Under the pieces are notes generated by a model. It did no database searches, had not been told where the DNA came from, and saw only the letters and a program-made list of their open reading frames with translations. DNA of 36,391 bases from JAICYJ01 sp035695105 (GTDB taxonomy: Bacteria; Actinomycetota; Thermoleophilia; Gaiellales; JAICJC01), in the NCBI GenBank assembly GCA_035695105.1, contig DASSEV010000096.1:1-36391 (forward strand), in the 5' to 3' direction. Shown here piece after piece: positions 7,308 through 15,521 of the stretch. How positions within the stretch are numbered: position 1 is the first letter of the stretch; every line of letters begins with the position of its first letter. The translations under genes were made by a program, and so were the position numbers.

Positions 7308-8485
7308 GCGCCTGCTATCCGAAGGGGTTTGCCGCAGGCGTCGCCGCCTGCGGCATGAAGCGCAGCGGCAAGGCCGATCTCGCCCTGCTCGTCTCCGACC
7401 GGCCCGCCGCGGCGGCCGGCGTGTTCACCACCAACCGGGTGGTCGCAGCTCCGGTCACCGTCAGCCGCGCGCAGGTGCAGACCGGCATCGCGCAGGCCGT
7501 CGTGACCAACTCCGGCTGCGCCAACGCCTGCACCGGCGATGCCGGCCGGCAGGACGCCTGGACGATGGTGCGGGAGGCGGCGTCGGCGCTCGGCATCGCA
7601 CCCTCCCGTGTGCTGGTCGCGTCGACGGGCGTGATCGGCCGGCCGCTGCCCATCGACGACGTCGTCGCCGGCATCCACGACGCCGCAGCAGCCGTGACCG
7701 GCACGAACGGCCGCCAGGCGGCGAATGCGATCCGCACCACCGACCGGTTCCCGAAGCTCGCGGAGTCGCACGCCGACCTGGCCGGCGGCCGGGTGCGGAT
7801 CGGCGGCATGGCGAAGGGCGCCGGGATGATCCGCCCCGACATGGCGACGACGCTGGCGCAGGTCACGCTCGACGCCGACCTGCCGCCGACGACGCTTCGA
7901 CGCCTGCTTCGCCAGGCCGTTGCCGACTCGTTCAACGCCATCTCCGTGGACGGCTGCACGAGCACCAACGACTGTGTCTTCATGCTCGCCAACGGCGCGA
8001 GCGGGGTCGCCGTCGACGGGCCGCGGCAGCTGCGGATGCTGACGGCCGCCGTCGGCGAGCTGATGCTCGATCTGGCGAAGCAGGTGGTGCGCGACGGCGA
8101 GGGATCGACCCGGGTCTGCGTCTACACCGTCACCGGCGCGCTCAGCGGCCCCGAGGCGCGGGCGGCGGCCCGCGGCGTGGCCGAGAACGTGCTCGTCAAG
8201 TGCGCGCTGCACGGCGGGGACCCGAACTGGGGCCGCATCCTGGCTGCGCTCGGCGCTGCGGGCGTGCACCTCGATCCCGACCGCGTCGCGATCGCCGTCG
8301 GCGGTGTTCCGATCGTGCTGGCCGGAGAGGGCGTCGAGCAGGCGATGCCGGACGCGAAGGCCCAGCTGAGCAAGGACGAGGTCGAGGTGCAGATCTCGCT
8401 CGGCCTCGGCGCCGGCCAGGCGACGGTGATCGCCTCCGACCTCTCTCCCGACTACGTCCATTTCAACAGCGCGGTGACGACATGA
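7298..8485 (+). CDS. argJ: Bifunctional ornithine acetyltransferase / N-acetylglutamate synthase
   Basis: ArgJ recycles the acetyl group from N-acetylornithine to glutamate, running the cyclic arginine pathway. The 395-residue precursor contains T-N-S-G-C-A-N-A-C-T-G and the autocleavage region G-A-G-M-I-R-P-D-M-A-T-T-L. Cleavage is expected before Thr184, which becomes the nucleophile of the beta subunit. H-G-G-D-P-N-W-G-R and the ending Y-V-H-F-N-S are conserved. The GTG start at 7298 overlaps argC; GGAGG at 7289-7293 precedes it by a short 4 nt. The stop overlaps the argB start (ATGA). The frame is open far upstream (from 5384), but that extension is a shadow of the phosphodiesterase and argC genes. 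Confidence 0.95.
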   Translation: MAVGACYPKGFAAGVAACGMKRSGKADLALLVSDRPAAAAGVFTTNRVVAAPVTVSRAQVQTGIAQAVVTNSGCANACTGDAGRQDAWTMVREAASALGIAPSRVLVASTGVIGRPLPIDDVVAGIHDAAAAVTGTNGRQAANAIRTTDRFPKLAESHADLAGGRVRIGGMAKGAGMIRPDMATTLAQVTLDADLPPTTLRRLLRQAVADSFNAISVDGCTSTNDCVFMLANGASGVAVDGPRQLRMLTAAVGELMLDLAKQVVRDGEGSTRVCVYTVTGALSGPEARAAARGVAENVLVKCALHGGDPNWGRILAALGAAGVHLDPDRVAIAVGGVPIVLAGEGVEQAMPDAKAQLSKDEVEVQISLGLGAGQATVIASDLSPDYVHFNSAVTT

Positions 8486-9156
8486 TCACGGTGGTCAAGG
8501 TGGGCGGCGCCGCCCACGGCGCCGCCGCACAGGTCGCCGCGCTGGCTGCCCGCGGCCGCCAGGTGGCCGTCGTCCACGGCGCGGGACCGCAGATCACCGC
8601 CGCCTGCCGGGCTGCGGGCCTCGAGCCCCAGTTCGTCGACGGCCAGCGGGTGACCGATGCCGCCGTCATGCGCGCGGTCGAGTCGGCGATCAGCGAGGTC
8701 AACGCGGCACTCTGCGAGGCGCTGGTCGCGGCCGGCGTCGCCTGCAGGCCGATGCTCGACGCGCTCACCGCCGAGCCGTGGGGCGACGAGCGGCTGGGGC
8801 TGGTCGGCCGCGTCACCGGCGTCGAGCAGATCGGCATCCGCGCCATGCTCGCCGCCGGGGTGGTGCCGGTGATCGCCCCGACGGCCGGCGGGCTCAATGT
8901 CAACGCTGACAACGCGGCGGCCGCGGTGGCGTCGGCGCTTCGCGCGTCCGAACTGATCTTCCTCTCCGACGTTCCCGGGCTGCTCGGCCCGCAGGGCGAC
9001 GTGATCCGTCGCGTGAGCGCCGCGGCGGTCTCCCAACTGGTCGCGTCCGGCGACGTCAGCGGCGGCATGATTCCCAAGCTCGATGCCGGACTGGCGGCAC
9101 TCGCCGGCGGCGTCTGGCGCGTCTGGATCGGAGCGGAAACGATGGTGACGGCATGA
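8482..9156 (+). CDS. argB: Acetylglutamate kinase, short form
   Basis: ArgB phosphorylates N-acetylglutamate, the second step of the pathway. The protein has 224 residues, against 258 in E. coli and about 290 in many bacteria. Visible motifs are K-V-G-G at the N terminus and V-V-H-G-A-G-P-Q-I, where the family usually has H-G-G-G. L-N-V-N-A-D-N-A-A-A and L-S-D-V-P-G-L-L are intact, as is G-G-M-I-P-K. After the last strand (R-V-W-I-G) the usual ~20-residue segment ending F-x-x-x-G-x-G-T-x-I is replaced by A-E-T-M-V-T-A. It starts at ATGA with the argJ stop and ends at ATGA with argR. It is probably functional, but with a compacted C terminus. Confidence 0.9.
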   Translation: MITVVKVGGAAHGAAAQVAALAARGRQVAVVHGAGPQITAACRAAGLEPQFVDGQRVTDAAVMRAVESAISEVNAALCEALVAAGVACRPMLDALTAEPWGDERLGLVGRVTGVEQIGIRAMLAAGVVPVIAPTAGGLNVNADNAAAAVASALRASELIFLSDVPGLLGPQGDVIRRVSAAAVSQLVASGDVSGGMIPKLDAGLAALAGGVWRVWIGAETMVTA

Positions 9157-9611
9157 ATGACCGACAGCGGATGATCACCGAGCTGCTCGACGAGCACGAG
9201 GTCTCGACCCAGCTGCAGCTGCAGCGCCTGCTGGCCCGGCGCGGCCACGACGTGACCCAGGCGACGGTGTCGCGCGACCTCGACCGGCTGGGCGTCGTGC
9301 GGGTGCGCCGGCACGGCCGGCTGGTCTACGCGCTGTCGGAGGAGGCCGACGTCGCACCCGCCGATCCGGTCGGCCAGGTCGTGCTCGCGCTCGGGCTCGT
9401 CCGCTCCATGGAGGCGAGCGGAAACCTCTGCGTGCTGCGCACGGGCCCGGCCAACGCCCACCCGGTCGCCTTCGCGTTCGACAACGCCTCGTTCCCCGAG
9501 ATCATCGGCACCATCGCCGGCGACGACACCGCTGCCCTGATCGCCCGTGAACCACACACCGGGCACGACCTGATCCGCCTCATCGAGCGGCTGCAAGAGG
9601 AGACACCATGA
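9153..9611 (+). CDS. argR: Arginine repressor
   Basis: ArgR is the arginine-sensing hexameric repressor. In the 152-residue protein the N-terminal winged helix-turn-helix ends in T-Q-A-T-V-S-R-D-L-D-R-L-G (about 39-51). The C-terminal oligomerisation and arginine-binding domain carries G-T-I-A-G-D-D-T-A (about 122-130), the ligand Asp pair. The gene is inside the operon it should control, between argB and argG, overlapping both by 4 bp (ATGA). Its likely target is the tandem ARG box at 6361-6399. In many actinobacteria argR follows argF; here argD and argF are absent and argR follows argB directly. Confidence 0.95.
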   Translation: MNDRQRMITELLDEHEVSTQLQLQRLLARRGHDVTQATVSRDLDRLGVVRVRRHGRLVYALSEEADVAPADPVGQVVLALGLVRSMEASGNLCVLRTGPANAHPVAFAFDNASFPEIIGTIAGDDTAALIAREPHTGHDLIRLIERLQEETP

Positions 9612-10816
9612 AGGACACCATCATCCTTGCCTATTCCGGAGGCCTCGACACCTCGGTCGCCCTGCGCTGGCTGGCCGACGAGTACGACGCCGAGGTGGTC
9701 GCGCTGCTGATCGACGTCGGCCAGGGGATCGACGCGGCCGGCGTGACCGACCGGGCGCTGAAGGCCGGCGCCGCCGACGTCGAGATCGTCGATGCGCGCG
9801 ACGAGTTCGCACAGGAGTTCGTCCTGCCGGTGCTGCAGGCGGCCGCGCTGTACGAGGGCCGCTACCCGCTGGTGTCGGCGCTGTCTCGGCCGCTGATCGC
9901 GCGGCACCTGGTGGCGGCCGCCCGGCAGCGCGGGGCGACGGCCGTAGCCCACGGCTGCACGGGCAAGGGCAACGACCAGGTGCGGTTCGAGACGGCGGTT
10001 GCCGCGCTCGCGCCCGACCTGGCGGTGCTCGCTCCCGTCCGGGACTGGGGCATGACCCGCGAGCAGGAGATCGCGTACGCCCACGAGCACGGCATCGAGG
10101 TGCCGGTCAAGTCGGGCGAGGCGTTCTCGATCGACCACAACCTGTGGGGACGCTCGATCGAGGCGGGGCCGCTCGAGGATCCATGGCAGGCGCCGCCCGA
10201 GCAGGCGTTCGCGCTGACGATCGCGCCCGAGCGGGCGCTCGCCGCGCCGCAGGTGGTCGAGATCGAGTTCGAGGCCGGCGTGCCCGTCGCGATCGACGGC
10301 GAGCGGCTCGACCTGGTCTCGCTGATCGCCCGGGCCGGTGCCCTGGCGGGCGCGCACGGCGTGGGCCGCATCGACATGATCGAGAACCGGCTGGTCGGGA
10401 TCAAGAGCCGCGAGATCTACGAGACGCCCGCCGCCGCGCTCCTGCTGACGGCATACGCCGGGGTGGAGGAGCTCGTCAGCGAGCGCGACCTCGCCCACAC
10501 CAAGCAGCAGCTCGCCCTCCAGTACGCGACGCTGATCTACAACGGCCTCTGGTACTCGCCGCTGCGGCTCGCGCTGCAGGCGTTCATGGATCAGGTGACT
10601 GCGTCGGTGACCGGCACGGCGAAGGTGAAGCTGTACCGCGGCAGCTGCACGATCGCCGGACGCACGGCGCGGGCATCGCTCTACGATCACGCCCTCGCCA
10701 CCTACGAGGAGGGCGACGCCTTCCAGCACGGCGCCGCTGCCGGCTTCATCCACGTCTGGTCGCTCGGCACCAAGACGTGGGCCGCGGCGACGCAGCCGGA
10801 TACCGTAGGGGTGTGA
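9608..10816 (+). CDS. argG: Argininosuccinate synthase
   Basis: ArgG joins citrulline and aspartate with ATP to give argininosuccinate. The 402-residue length is typical. The ATP pyrophosphatase loop A-Y-S-G-G-L-D-T-S is at residues 8-16. H-G-C-T-G-K-G-N-D-Q-V-R-F-E, Y-A-H-E-H-G-I-E-V-P and G-R-S-I-E-A-G-P-L-E-D-P are all present. The ATG overlaps the argR stop, and AGAGGAG lies 7 nt upstream as ribosome site. The citrulline it uses must come from an argF encoded elsewhere. Confidence 0.97.
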   Translation: MKDTIILAYSGGLDTSVALRWLADEYDAEVVALLIDVGQGIDAAGVTDRALKAGAADVEIVDARDEFAQEFVLPVLQAAALYEGRYPLVSALSRPLIARHLVAAARQRGATAVAHGCTGKGNDQVRFETAVAALAPDLAVLAPVRDWGMTREQEIAYAHEHGIEVPVKSGEAFSIDHNLWGRSIEAGPLEDPWQAPPEQAFALTIAPERALAAPQVVEIEFEAGVPVAIDGERLDLVSLIARAGALAGAHGVGRIDMIENRLVGIKSREIYETPAAALLLTAYAGVEELVSERDLAHTKQQLALQYATLIYNGLWYSPLRLALQAFMDQVTASVTGTAKVKLYRGSCTIAGRTARASLYDHALATYEEGDAFQHGAAAGFIHVWSLGTKTWAAATQPDTVGV

Positions 10817-12093
10817 ACCAGACCTCCGGGTCCCCACAGCCGCTCTGGTCGGGCCGTCTCGCCGGCGGGCTCGACCCTGCCATCCTCGACTTCACCGCCT
10901 CGCTCGCCGTCGACCGGCGGCTGCTGCCCTACGACCTGCGCGCCAGCGCCGTCCACGTGCGGATGCTGGCGCGGCAGGGGCTGATCGAGCAGGAGCAGGC
11001 GGACGCCATCGTCGCGGCGCTCGGCCGCGTCGAGGTCGAGGAGGACGCGGCCGACGAGGACGTGCACTCGGCGATCGAGCGCCTGCTCGGCGACCTCGGC
11101 CCGCGCGTCCACGCCGGACGCAGCCGCAACGACCAGGTGCAGACGGCCATGCGGCTATGGGTGAAGGACGCCTGCGGACAGCTGGTCGCGGGCGTGCGCG
11201 GGCTCGCGGACCTCCTGCTCGACCGCGCCGAGGCCGACGGCGACGCGCTGCTACCTGGGTACACGCATGGGCAGCGAGCGCAGCCGGTGTGGCTCGGCCA
11301 GCACCTCGCCGCGCACGTCTGGGCGCTGACCCGCGACGGCCGGCGCCTGGGGCAGGTGCGCGAGGCCGCCGACGTCTGCCCGCTCGGCGCCGGCGCGCTG
11401 GCCGGATCGAGCCTGCCGCTCGACCCGCAGTGGGTCGCGTCGGAGCTCGGGTTCGCCCGGTCGTTTGCCAACTCGCTCGACGCAGTTGCCGACCGCGACT
11501 ACGTGACCGGCCTCAGCTACGCCTGCGCGGTCTGCATGGTGCATCTGTCGCGGATCGGCGAGGAGCTTGTGCTGTGGACGTCGTCCGAGTACGGCTTCGC
11601 TGAGCTGGACGACGGGGCTGCCACCGGCAGCTCGATGATGCCGCAGAAGAAGAACCCCGACGCCGCCGAGCTCGTGCGCGGCAAGGCGGGGACCGCGATC
11701 GGGCGCCTGGCCGGGCTGCTCGCTACCCTGAAGGGGCTGCCGCTCACCTACAACCGCGACCTGCAGGAGGACAAGCGCGCCAGCTTCGACCAGGTCGACG
11801 ACCTCGCCGGCGCGCTGCGGTCGCTCGAGGTGTGCTTCCGCGGCATCCGCTTCGACCGGGAGCGGATGGCAGCCGCCGCGGGCGACGGGCGCACCGTCGC
11901 AACCGACGTCGCCGAGGCGCTCGTGCGAGAGGGCGTGCCGTTCCGCGACGCGCACGCGCAGGTCGCCGCGCGGGTGGCGGCCGGCGAGCGGTTCGCGGAG
12001 CCGACCGCCGAGCAGGCGGCCGCCGCGCGCCTGTCGCGTGATGCCCTCGCGTCGCAGCTGCGCGATGCGCGGGAGGCGGTCGCGGCGCTGTGA
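10813..12093 (+). CDS. argH: Argininosuccinate lyase
   Basis: ArgH performs the last step, splitting argininosuccinate into arginine and fumarate. The 426-residue protein belongs to the fumarase/aspartase superfamily. L-W-S-G-R-L lies near the N terminus, H-A-G-R-S-R-N-D-Q-V about 98-107, and the signature G-S-S-M-M-P-Q-K-K-N-P-D at 272-283. The length is slightly short of the usual 460; the C terminus ends soon after the R-D-A-H region. The GTG start overlaps the argG TGA (GTGA), and the lysA GTG overlaps its own stop in the same way. Confidence 0.95.
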   Translation: MNQTSGSPQPLWSGRLAGGLDPAILDFTASLAVDRRLLPYDLRASAVHVRMLARQGLIEQEQADAIVAALGRVEVEEDAADEDVHSAIERLLGDLGPRVHAGRSRNDQVQTAMRLWVKDACGQLVAGVRGLADLLLDRAEADGDALLPGYTHGQRAQPVWLGQHLAAHVWALTRDGRRLGQVREAADVCPLGAGALAGSSLPLDPQWVASELGFARSFANSLDAVADRDYVTGLSYACAVCMVHLSRIGEELVLWTSSEYGFAELDDGAATGSSMMPQKKNPDAAELVRGKAGTAIGRLAGLLATLKGLPLTYNRDLQEDKRASFDQVDDLAGALRSLEVCFRGIRFDRERMAAAAGDGRTVATDVAEALVREGVPFRDAHAQVAARVAAGERFAEPTAEQAAAARLSRDALASQLRDAREAVAAL

Positions 12094-13340
12094 GCGAGCT
12101 GGAGCTGGGCGGTGTGCCGGCCTCGCGCCTGGCCGCGGAGTTCGGCACGCCCCTCTACGTGTACGAGCGCGCCGTGATCGGGCGCCGCGCCCGGGCCTAC
12201 CTCGCCGGGCTGGAGAGCTATCCCGGCGACTCGCGGGCCGTGTACGCCTGCAAGGCGAACGCGACGGTCGGGGTGATCCGGGCGATGGTCGAGGAGGGCC
12301 TCGGCGCGGATGTGGCGTCCGCCGGCGAGCTGGCCGCGGCGTTGCGTGCCGGCGCGGATCCGGCAGGCGTGATCGTCCACGGCAACAACAAGTCGGACGC
12401 CGACCTCGCCGCGGCCGTCGACGCCCGCTGCGGGCTGGTGGTCGTCGACCACATGGGCGAGCTCGAGCAGCTCGACCGCATCGCGGCCGCGGCCGGGCGC
12501 GTGCAGCCGGTGCTGGTGCGGGTCACCCCGGGCATCGACGCCGACACCCACGACAAGATCCGCACCGGACACCACGGATCCAAGTTCGGCTTCGCGCCGC
12601 CGGACGCGCTCGACGCGCTCGACCAGGCCGGTGCGCTGCTCAACCTCAGCCCCGCCGGTCTGCACGTGCACCTGGGCTCGCAGATCCGGGATCTCTCGAC
12701 CTATGCCGAGGCGGTCGACTGGCTGGTGGAGTTCATCGAGGCGAACGGCCTGGGCGAGCTGCCGGTGCTCGACCTCGGCGGCGGCCTCGGCATCGCGCAC
12801 GTCGAGGGCGAGGTGGAGCTCGACATCCAGGCCTCCGTGGAGGCGCTCTGCGCCAGGCTGACGGACGGGCTGATCGCCCACGGCCTGCCGATGCCGGAGC
12901 TCGTGCTCGAGCCGGGCAGGTCGATCGTCGGGCCGGCCGGGACGACGCTCTACCGGGTGGGCGCGATCAAGCGCGCCGCCGACGGGACCGTCTACGCGGC
13001 CGTCGACGGCGGCATGGCGGACAACCCACGCCCGGCGCTCTACGACGCCCGCTACACGGCCGTGGTCGCCGATCGAGCGGATGCCGTTGCCGACTATGAC
13101 TACACCATCGCAGGGAAGCACTGCGAGTCCGGCGACGTGCTGATCGAGCGGGTCAGGCTGCCCGAGCTGGCGAGCGGCGACCTGCTCGCCGTGCCCGCCA
13201 CGGGCGCCTACACGGCGAGCATGGCTTCGACCTACAACCTGCTGCCGCGGCCGGCGGCCGTGATGGTTGCGGACGGCGAGGCACGGCTGATCCAGCGGCG
13301 GGAGACCGCGGAGGATCTGCTCGCGCGGGATGTGGGCTAG
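12090..13340 (+). CDS. lysA: Diaminopimelate decarboxylase
   Basis: LysA decarboxylates meso-diaminopimelate to lysine using PLP. The 416-residue fold-III enzyme carries PLP Lys55 in Y-A-C-K-A-N. H-V-H-L-G-S-Q-I, G-G-G-L-G-I, E-P-G-R-S-I-V-G, C-E-S-G-D-V-L and T-G-A-Y-T-A-S-M-A-S-T-Y-N follow in the expected order. It overlaps argH by 4 bp, so lysine synthesis would be co-transcribed with arginine synthesis and under the same ArgR control. This is an inference from spacing. Its stop is only 3 bp from the stop of the convergent acyltransferase gene, and no terminator is visible there. Confidence 0.96.
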   Translation: MSELELGGVPASRLAAEFGTPLYVYERAVIGRRARAYLAGLESYPGDSRAVYACKANATVGVIRAMVEEGLGADVASAGELAAALRAGADPAGVIVHGNNKSDADLAAAVDARCGLVVVDHMGELEQLDRIAAAAGRVQPVLVRVTPGIDADTHDKIRTGHHGSKFGFAPPDALDALDQAGALLNLSPAGLHVHLGSQIRDLSTYAEAVDWLVEFIEANGLGELPVLDLGGGLGIAHVEGEVELDIQASVEALCARLTDGLIAHGLPMPELVLEPGRSIVGPAGTTLYRVGAIKRAADGTVYAAVDGGMADNPRPALYDARYTAVVADRADAVADYDYTIAGKHCESGDVLIERVRLPELASGDLLAVPATGAYTASMASTYNLLPRPAAVMVADGEARLIQRRETAEDLLARDVG

Positions 13341-13343
13341 AGG

Positions 13344-15428
13344 CTAGAGGCCCGTGACCCGGGTCAGCTCGCGGGCGAACGCGGGAGCGACCCACCTGGC
13401 GTACGTCTCGGAGATGTGCCCGCGGTCGTCCATGTAGACGATGATGTGGCGCACGACCATCGGGCACGTGCCGTGGGCGCAGAACAGCTGCCGCGTGGGG
13501 ATGAAGCCGACCCCCTGGTTCGCCGCGGCGGTGCGCGTCGCACCCTCGATCAGCGGCCCCCACGCGGCCGGCAGGTGGAACGCGCACGAGCCGAGCGTCG
13601 CACCCGACTTGAGGATGCAGTCGACCGGGTCGCCGGGCGGCGCGGGCGGATCCTGGATCAGCGCCACCTTGCGGTCGCCGCTGAGGTCGTGCATCTCCGT
13701 GATCACGCCGTGCACCGCCTGACGCAGCACGTCCGGGCCGCCCTCGACGCTGGAGTAGCGGGTGCCGATCACGACCGCATCGGGGTGCAGCCGGTCGACC
13801 TCCGCGAGCGCCCACCGGTACCAGGAGGAGCACCGCTTGTCGGCCGACGACAGGTTGGCCCAGCCCTCGGCGACGCAGCCCTCCGCGACCAGCGGGATCA
13901 CCGTCAGGTGCCGCCGCTTCGCCCAGTAGAGCAGCCCCGGCATCCACATCCGGGTGTGCGAATCGCCGAACACGACCACCGTGTGCCGCGGGGTCGGGCT
14001 GCCCAGCCGACACACCGCGTTGTGGCCGTACCCCTTCAGGCAGGAGCCGAAGTCGAACCGATCCTTCTCCAGATGGTCGGGCAGCGGTGCCAGCTCCGAC
14101 GGGATCGGCTGTGCCAGCTGCGAGGGCCGAACGCTCTCGACGACCGCCTGCACGAACGGGTTGCCGCGCGAGGAGCTGACCAGCTCGGGGGCCTTCGGCA
14201 CGAACTGGACGGGCGACTTCGTGTGCGCGTAGGCGATGCCGACCTGGGCAACGAGCACGACCACACCCAACGTGATCGGCCACAGCCGCAGCGGCCGCAG
14301 CGGGCGGGCGGCCAGCCGGGCGGAGTGGCGGATGGGGTTCTCGTACAGCCGGTACGTCGCCACGCTGAGGGCGAACGCGGCCGCCAGCAGGAGCAGGTTC
14401 TGGCGCAGCGTCAGGTCGTGGCCGACGTACAGGGCCGGCATGATCAGCGCGGGCCAGTGCCACAGGTAGAAGCTGTAGGACACGTCGCCTACGAAGGTGA
14501 GCGGCTGCCGTGACAGCAGGCGCGACGCGCCGCTTGCGGCCGTCCCCATGCCGGCGACCACGAGCAGTGCCGCCGCCCCGACCGGCAGCAGGGCCGCGTA
14601 CCCGGGGAAGGCGGTGCCCGGTGAGTACAGGGTGCCGGCGCAGAGCACGCCGGCCAGCCCGGCCCAGCCCAGCCAGCGCCGCAGCCCGGCCGGCAGCCGG
14701 CTCAGCCACGCGGCGCCCACGGCCAGCAGAGCGCCGACGGCGAGCTCCCAGGCACGGGTGAACGTCGAGAAGTACGCGGTCTGCGGTGAGCTCTGGGTGT
14801 CCGTGATCGACCATGCCAGCGAGGCGGCGATGATCACTCCGAGCAGCAGCGCGATCGGCAGCCTCGGCACCGCAACGTGCCGTGGCCCGGGCCCGGAGCG
14901 CCGGCGCCCGAGCAGCGCCACGGCGAGGCCGAGCAGCAGCGGCCACACAAGGTAGAACTGCTCCTCCACGGCGAGCGTCCAGAAGTGCTGGAGCGGAGAG
15001 GGCGGGCTCGCCTGTGCGAAGTAGTCCGATCCGATCTGCGCGAAGTGGATGTTGGCGGCGAACGCGGCGCACCACATCGCGTCGTGGAGGATGTCGGTGG
15101 CCCGCACGTAGTTGAGCCAGGCCACCGCCGCGACGCACACGGTCACCAGCGTCAGCGTCGCCGCGGGCAGGATCCGCTTCGCCCGCGCGGCGTAGAACCG
15201 CCCGATCCCGACCGAGCCGGTGGCGTCGGCGCGCCGCAGCAGCAGGCCGGTGATGAGGAAGCCGGAGAGCACGAAGAACACGTCCACGCCGACGTAGCCG
15301 CCCGTCACGTGCGGCACCCCGGCGTGCTGGAGTGCGACCAGCAGCACGGCGATCGCCCGCATCCCCTGGATGTCCGGCCTGAACGGCAGACCGCTCCCGC
15401 CGGGGGTGCTTGGTCGCCCCTCGCCCAT
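13344..15428 (-). CDS. OafA/YrhL-type acyltransferase with C-terminal SGNH domain
   Basis: The 694-residue protein has a membrane acyltransferase-3 domain (about residues 15-390, ten or so helices). It carries R-P-D-I-Q-G-M-R-A-I-A-V-L-L-V near the start and V-G-V-D-V-F-F-V-L-S-G-F-L-I-T. F-W-T-L-A-V-E-E-Q-F-Y and S-F-Y-L-W-H-W-P are further family marks. A periplasmic SGNH hydrolase-like domain follows with V-V-F-G-D-S-H-T-R-M-W (nucleophile Ser) and D-D-R-G-H-I-S near the end (Asp/His). Such proteins move acyl groups from the cytoplasm to surface polysaccharides or peptidoglycan. ATG 15428 was chosen because it lies 6 nt after TACACT and just before the conserved region. The longer frame upstream is a shadow of ku. 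Confidence 0.92.
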   Translation of the reverse strand: MGEGRPSTPGGSGLPFRPDIQGMRAIAVLLVALQHAGVPHVTGGYVGVDVFFVLSGFLITGLLLRRADATGSVGIGRFYAARAKRILPAATLTLVTVCVAAVAWLNYVRATDILHDAMWCAAFAANIHFAQIGSDYFAQASPPSPLQHFWTLAVEEQFYLVWPLLLGLAVALLGRRRSGPGPRHVAVPRLPIALLLGVIIAASLAWSITDTQSSPQTAYFSTFTRAWELAVGALLAVGAAWLSRLPAGLRRWLGWAGLAGVLCAGTLYSPGTAFPGYAALLPVGAAALLVVAGMGTAASGASRLLSRQPLTFVGDVSYSFYLWHWPALIMPALYVGHDLTLRQNLLLLAAAFALSVATYRLYENPIRHSARLAARPLRPLRLWPITLGVVVLVAQVGIAYAHTKSPVQFVPKAPELVSSSRGNPFVQAVVESVRPSQLAQPIPSELAPLPDHLEKDRFDFGSCLKGYGHNAVCRLGSPTPRHTVVVFGDSHTRMWMPGLLYWAKRRHLTVIPLVAEGCVAEGWANLSSADKRCSSWYRWALAEVDRLHPDAVVIGTRYSSVEGGPDVLRQAVHGVITEMHDLSGDRKVALIQDPPAPPGDPVDCILKSGATLGSCAFHLPAAWGPLIEGATRTAAANQGVGFIPTRQLFCAHGTCPMVVRHIIVYMDDRGHISETYARWVAPAFARELTRVTGL

Positions 15429-15434
15429 CGCCCG

Positions 15435-15440
15435 AGTGTA
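15435..15440 (-). promoter_or_regulatory. Leaderless-type -10 (TACACT) of the acyltransferase gene
   Basis: On the minus strand TACACT is followed by 6 nt and the ATG at 15428, with no Shine-Dalgarno. It sits in the 93-bp divergent gap with ku. Confidence 0.5.
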
Positions 15441-15483
15441 GACCGCAGGCGAGACGCCGGTTCCCGGCAGGATCCCCGGGGCA

Positions 15484-15511
15484 TTCAACGAAGAACGTTT
15501 TCCCCTATCGT
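15484..15511 (+). promoter_or_regulatory. Possible ku promoter (TTCAAC, 16 bp, TATCGT)
   Basis: The -35-like TTCAAC is at 15484-15489 and the -10-like TATCGT at 15506-15511, 10 nt before the ATG at 15522. Between them lies a small inverted repeat AACG-N5-CGTT (15487-15499) that could bind a regulator. It does not match the actinobacterial LexA box. Confidence 0.4.
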
Positions 15512-15521
15512 GTAGGTGAGC

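Noticed and set aside
5384..8485. A 1033-codon open frame that could look like a large fusion ending in ArgJ
   Set aside because: The first ~640 codons are antisense to the phosphodiesterase or out of frame with argC and have no recognisable domain. ArgJ homology begins at the GTG at 7298.
13153..15138. A 661-codon minus-strand frame
   Set aside because: It is Arg/Pro/Gly-rich low-complexity translation in another frame of the acyltransferase gene, a normal by-product of high GC content.
15487..15502. LexA (SOS) box upstream of ku
   Set aside because: AACG-N5-CGTT looks promising, but it does not fit the actinobacterial CGAAC-N4-GTTCG box in sequence or spacing.
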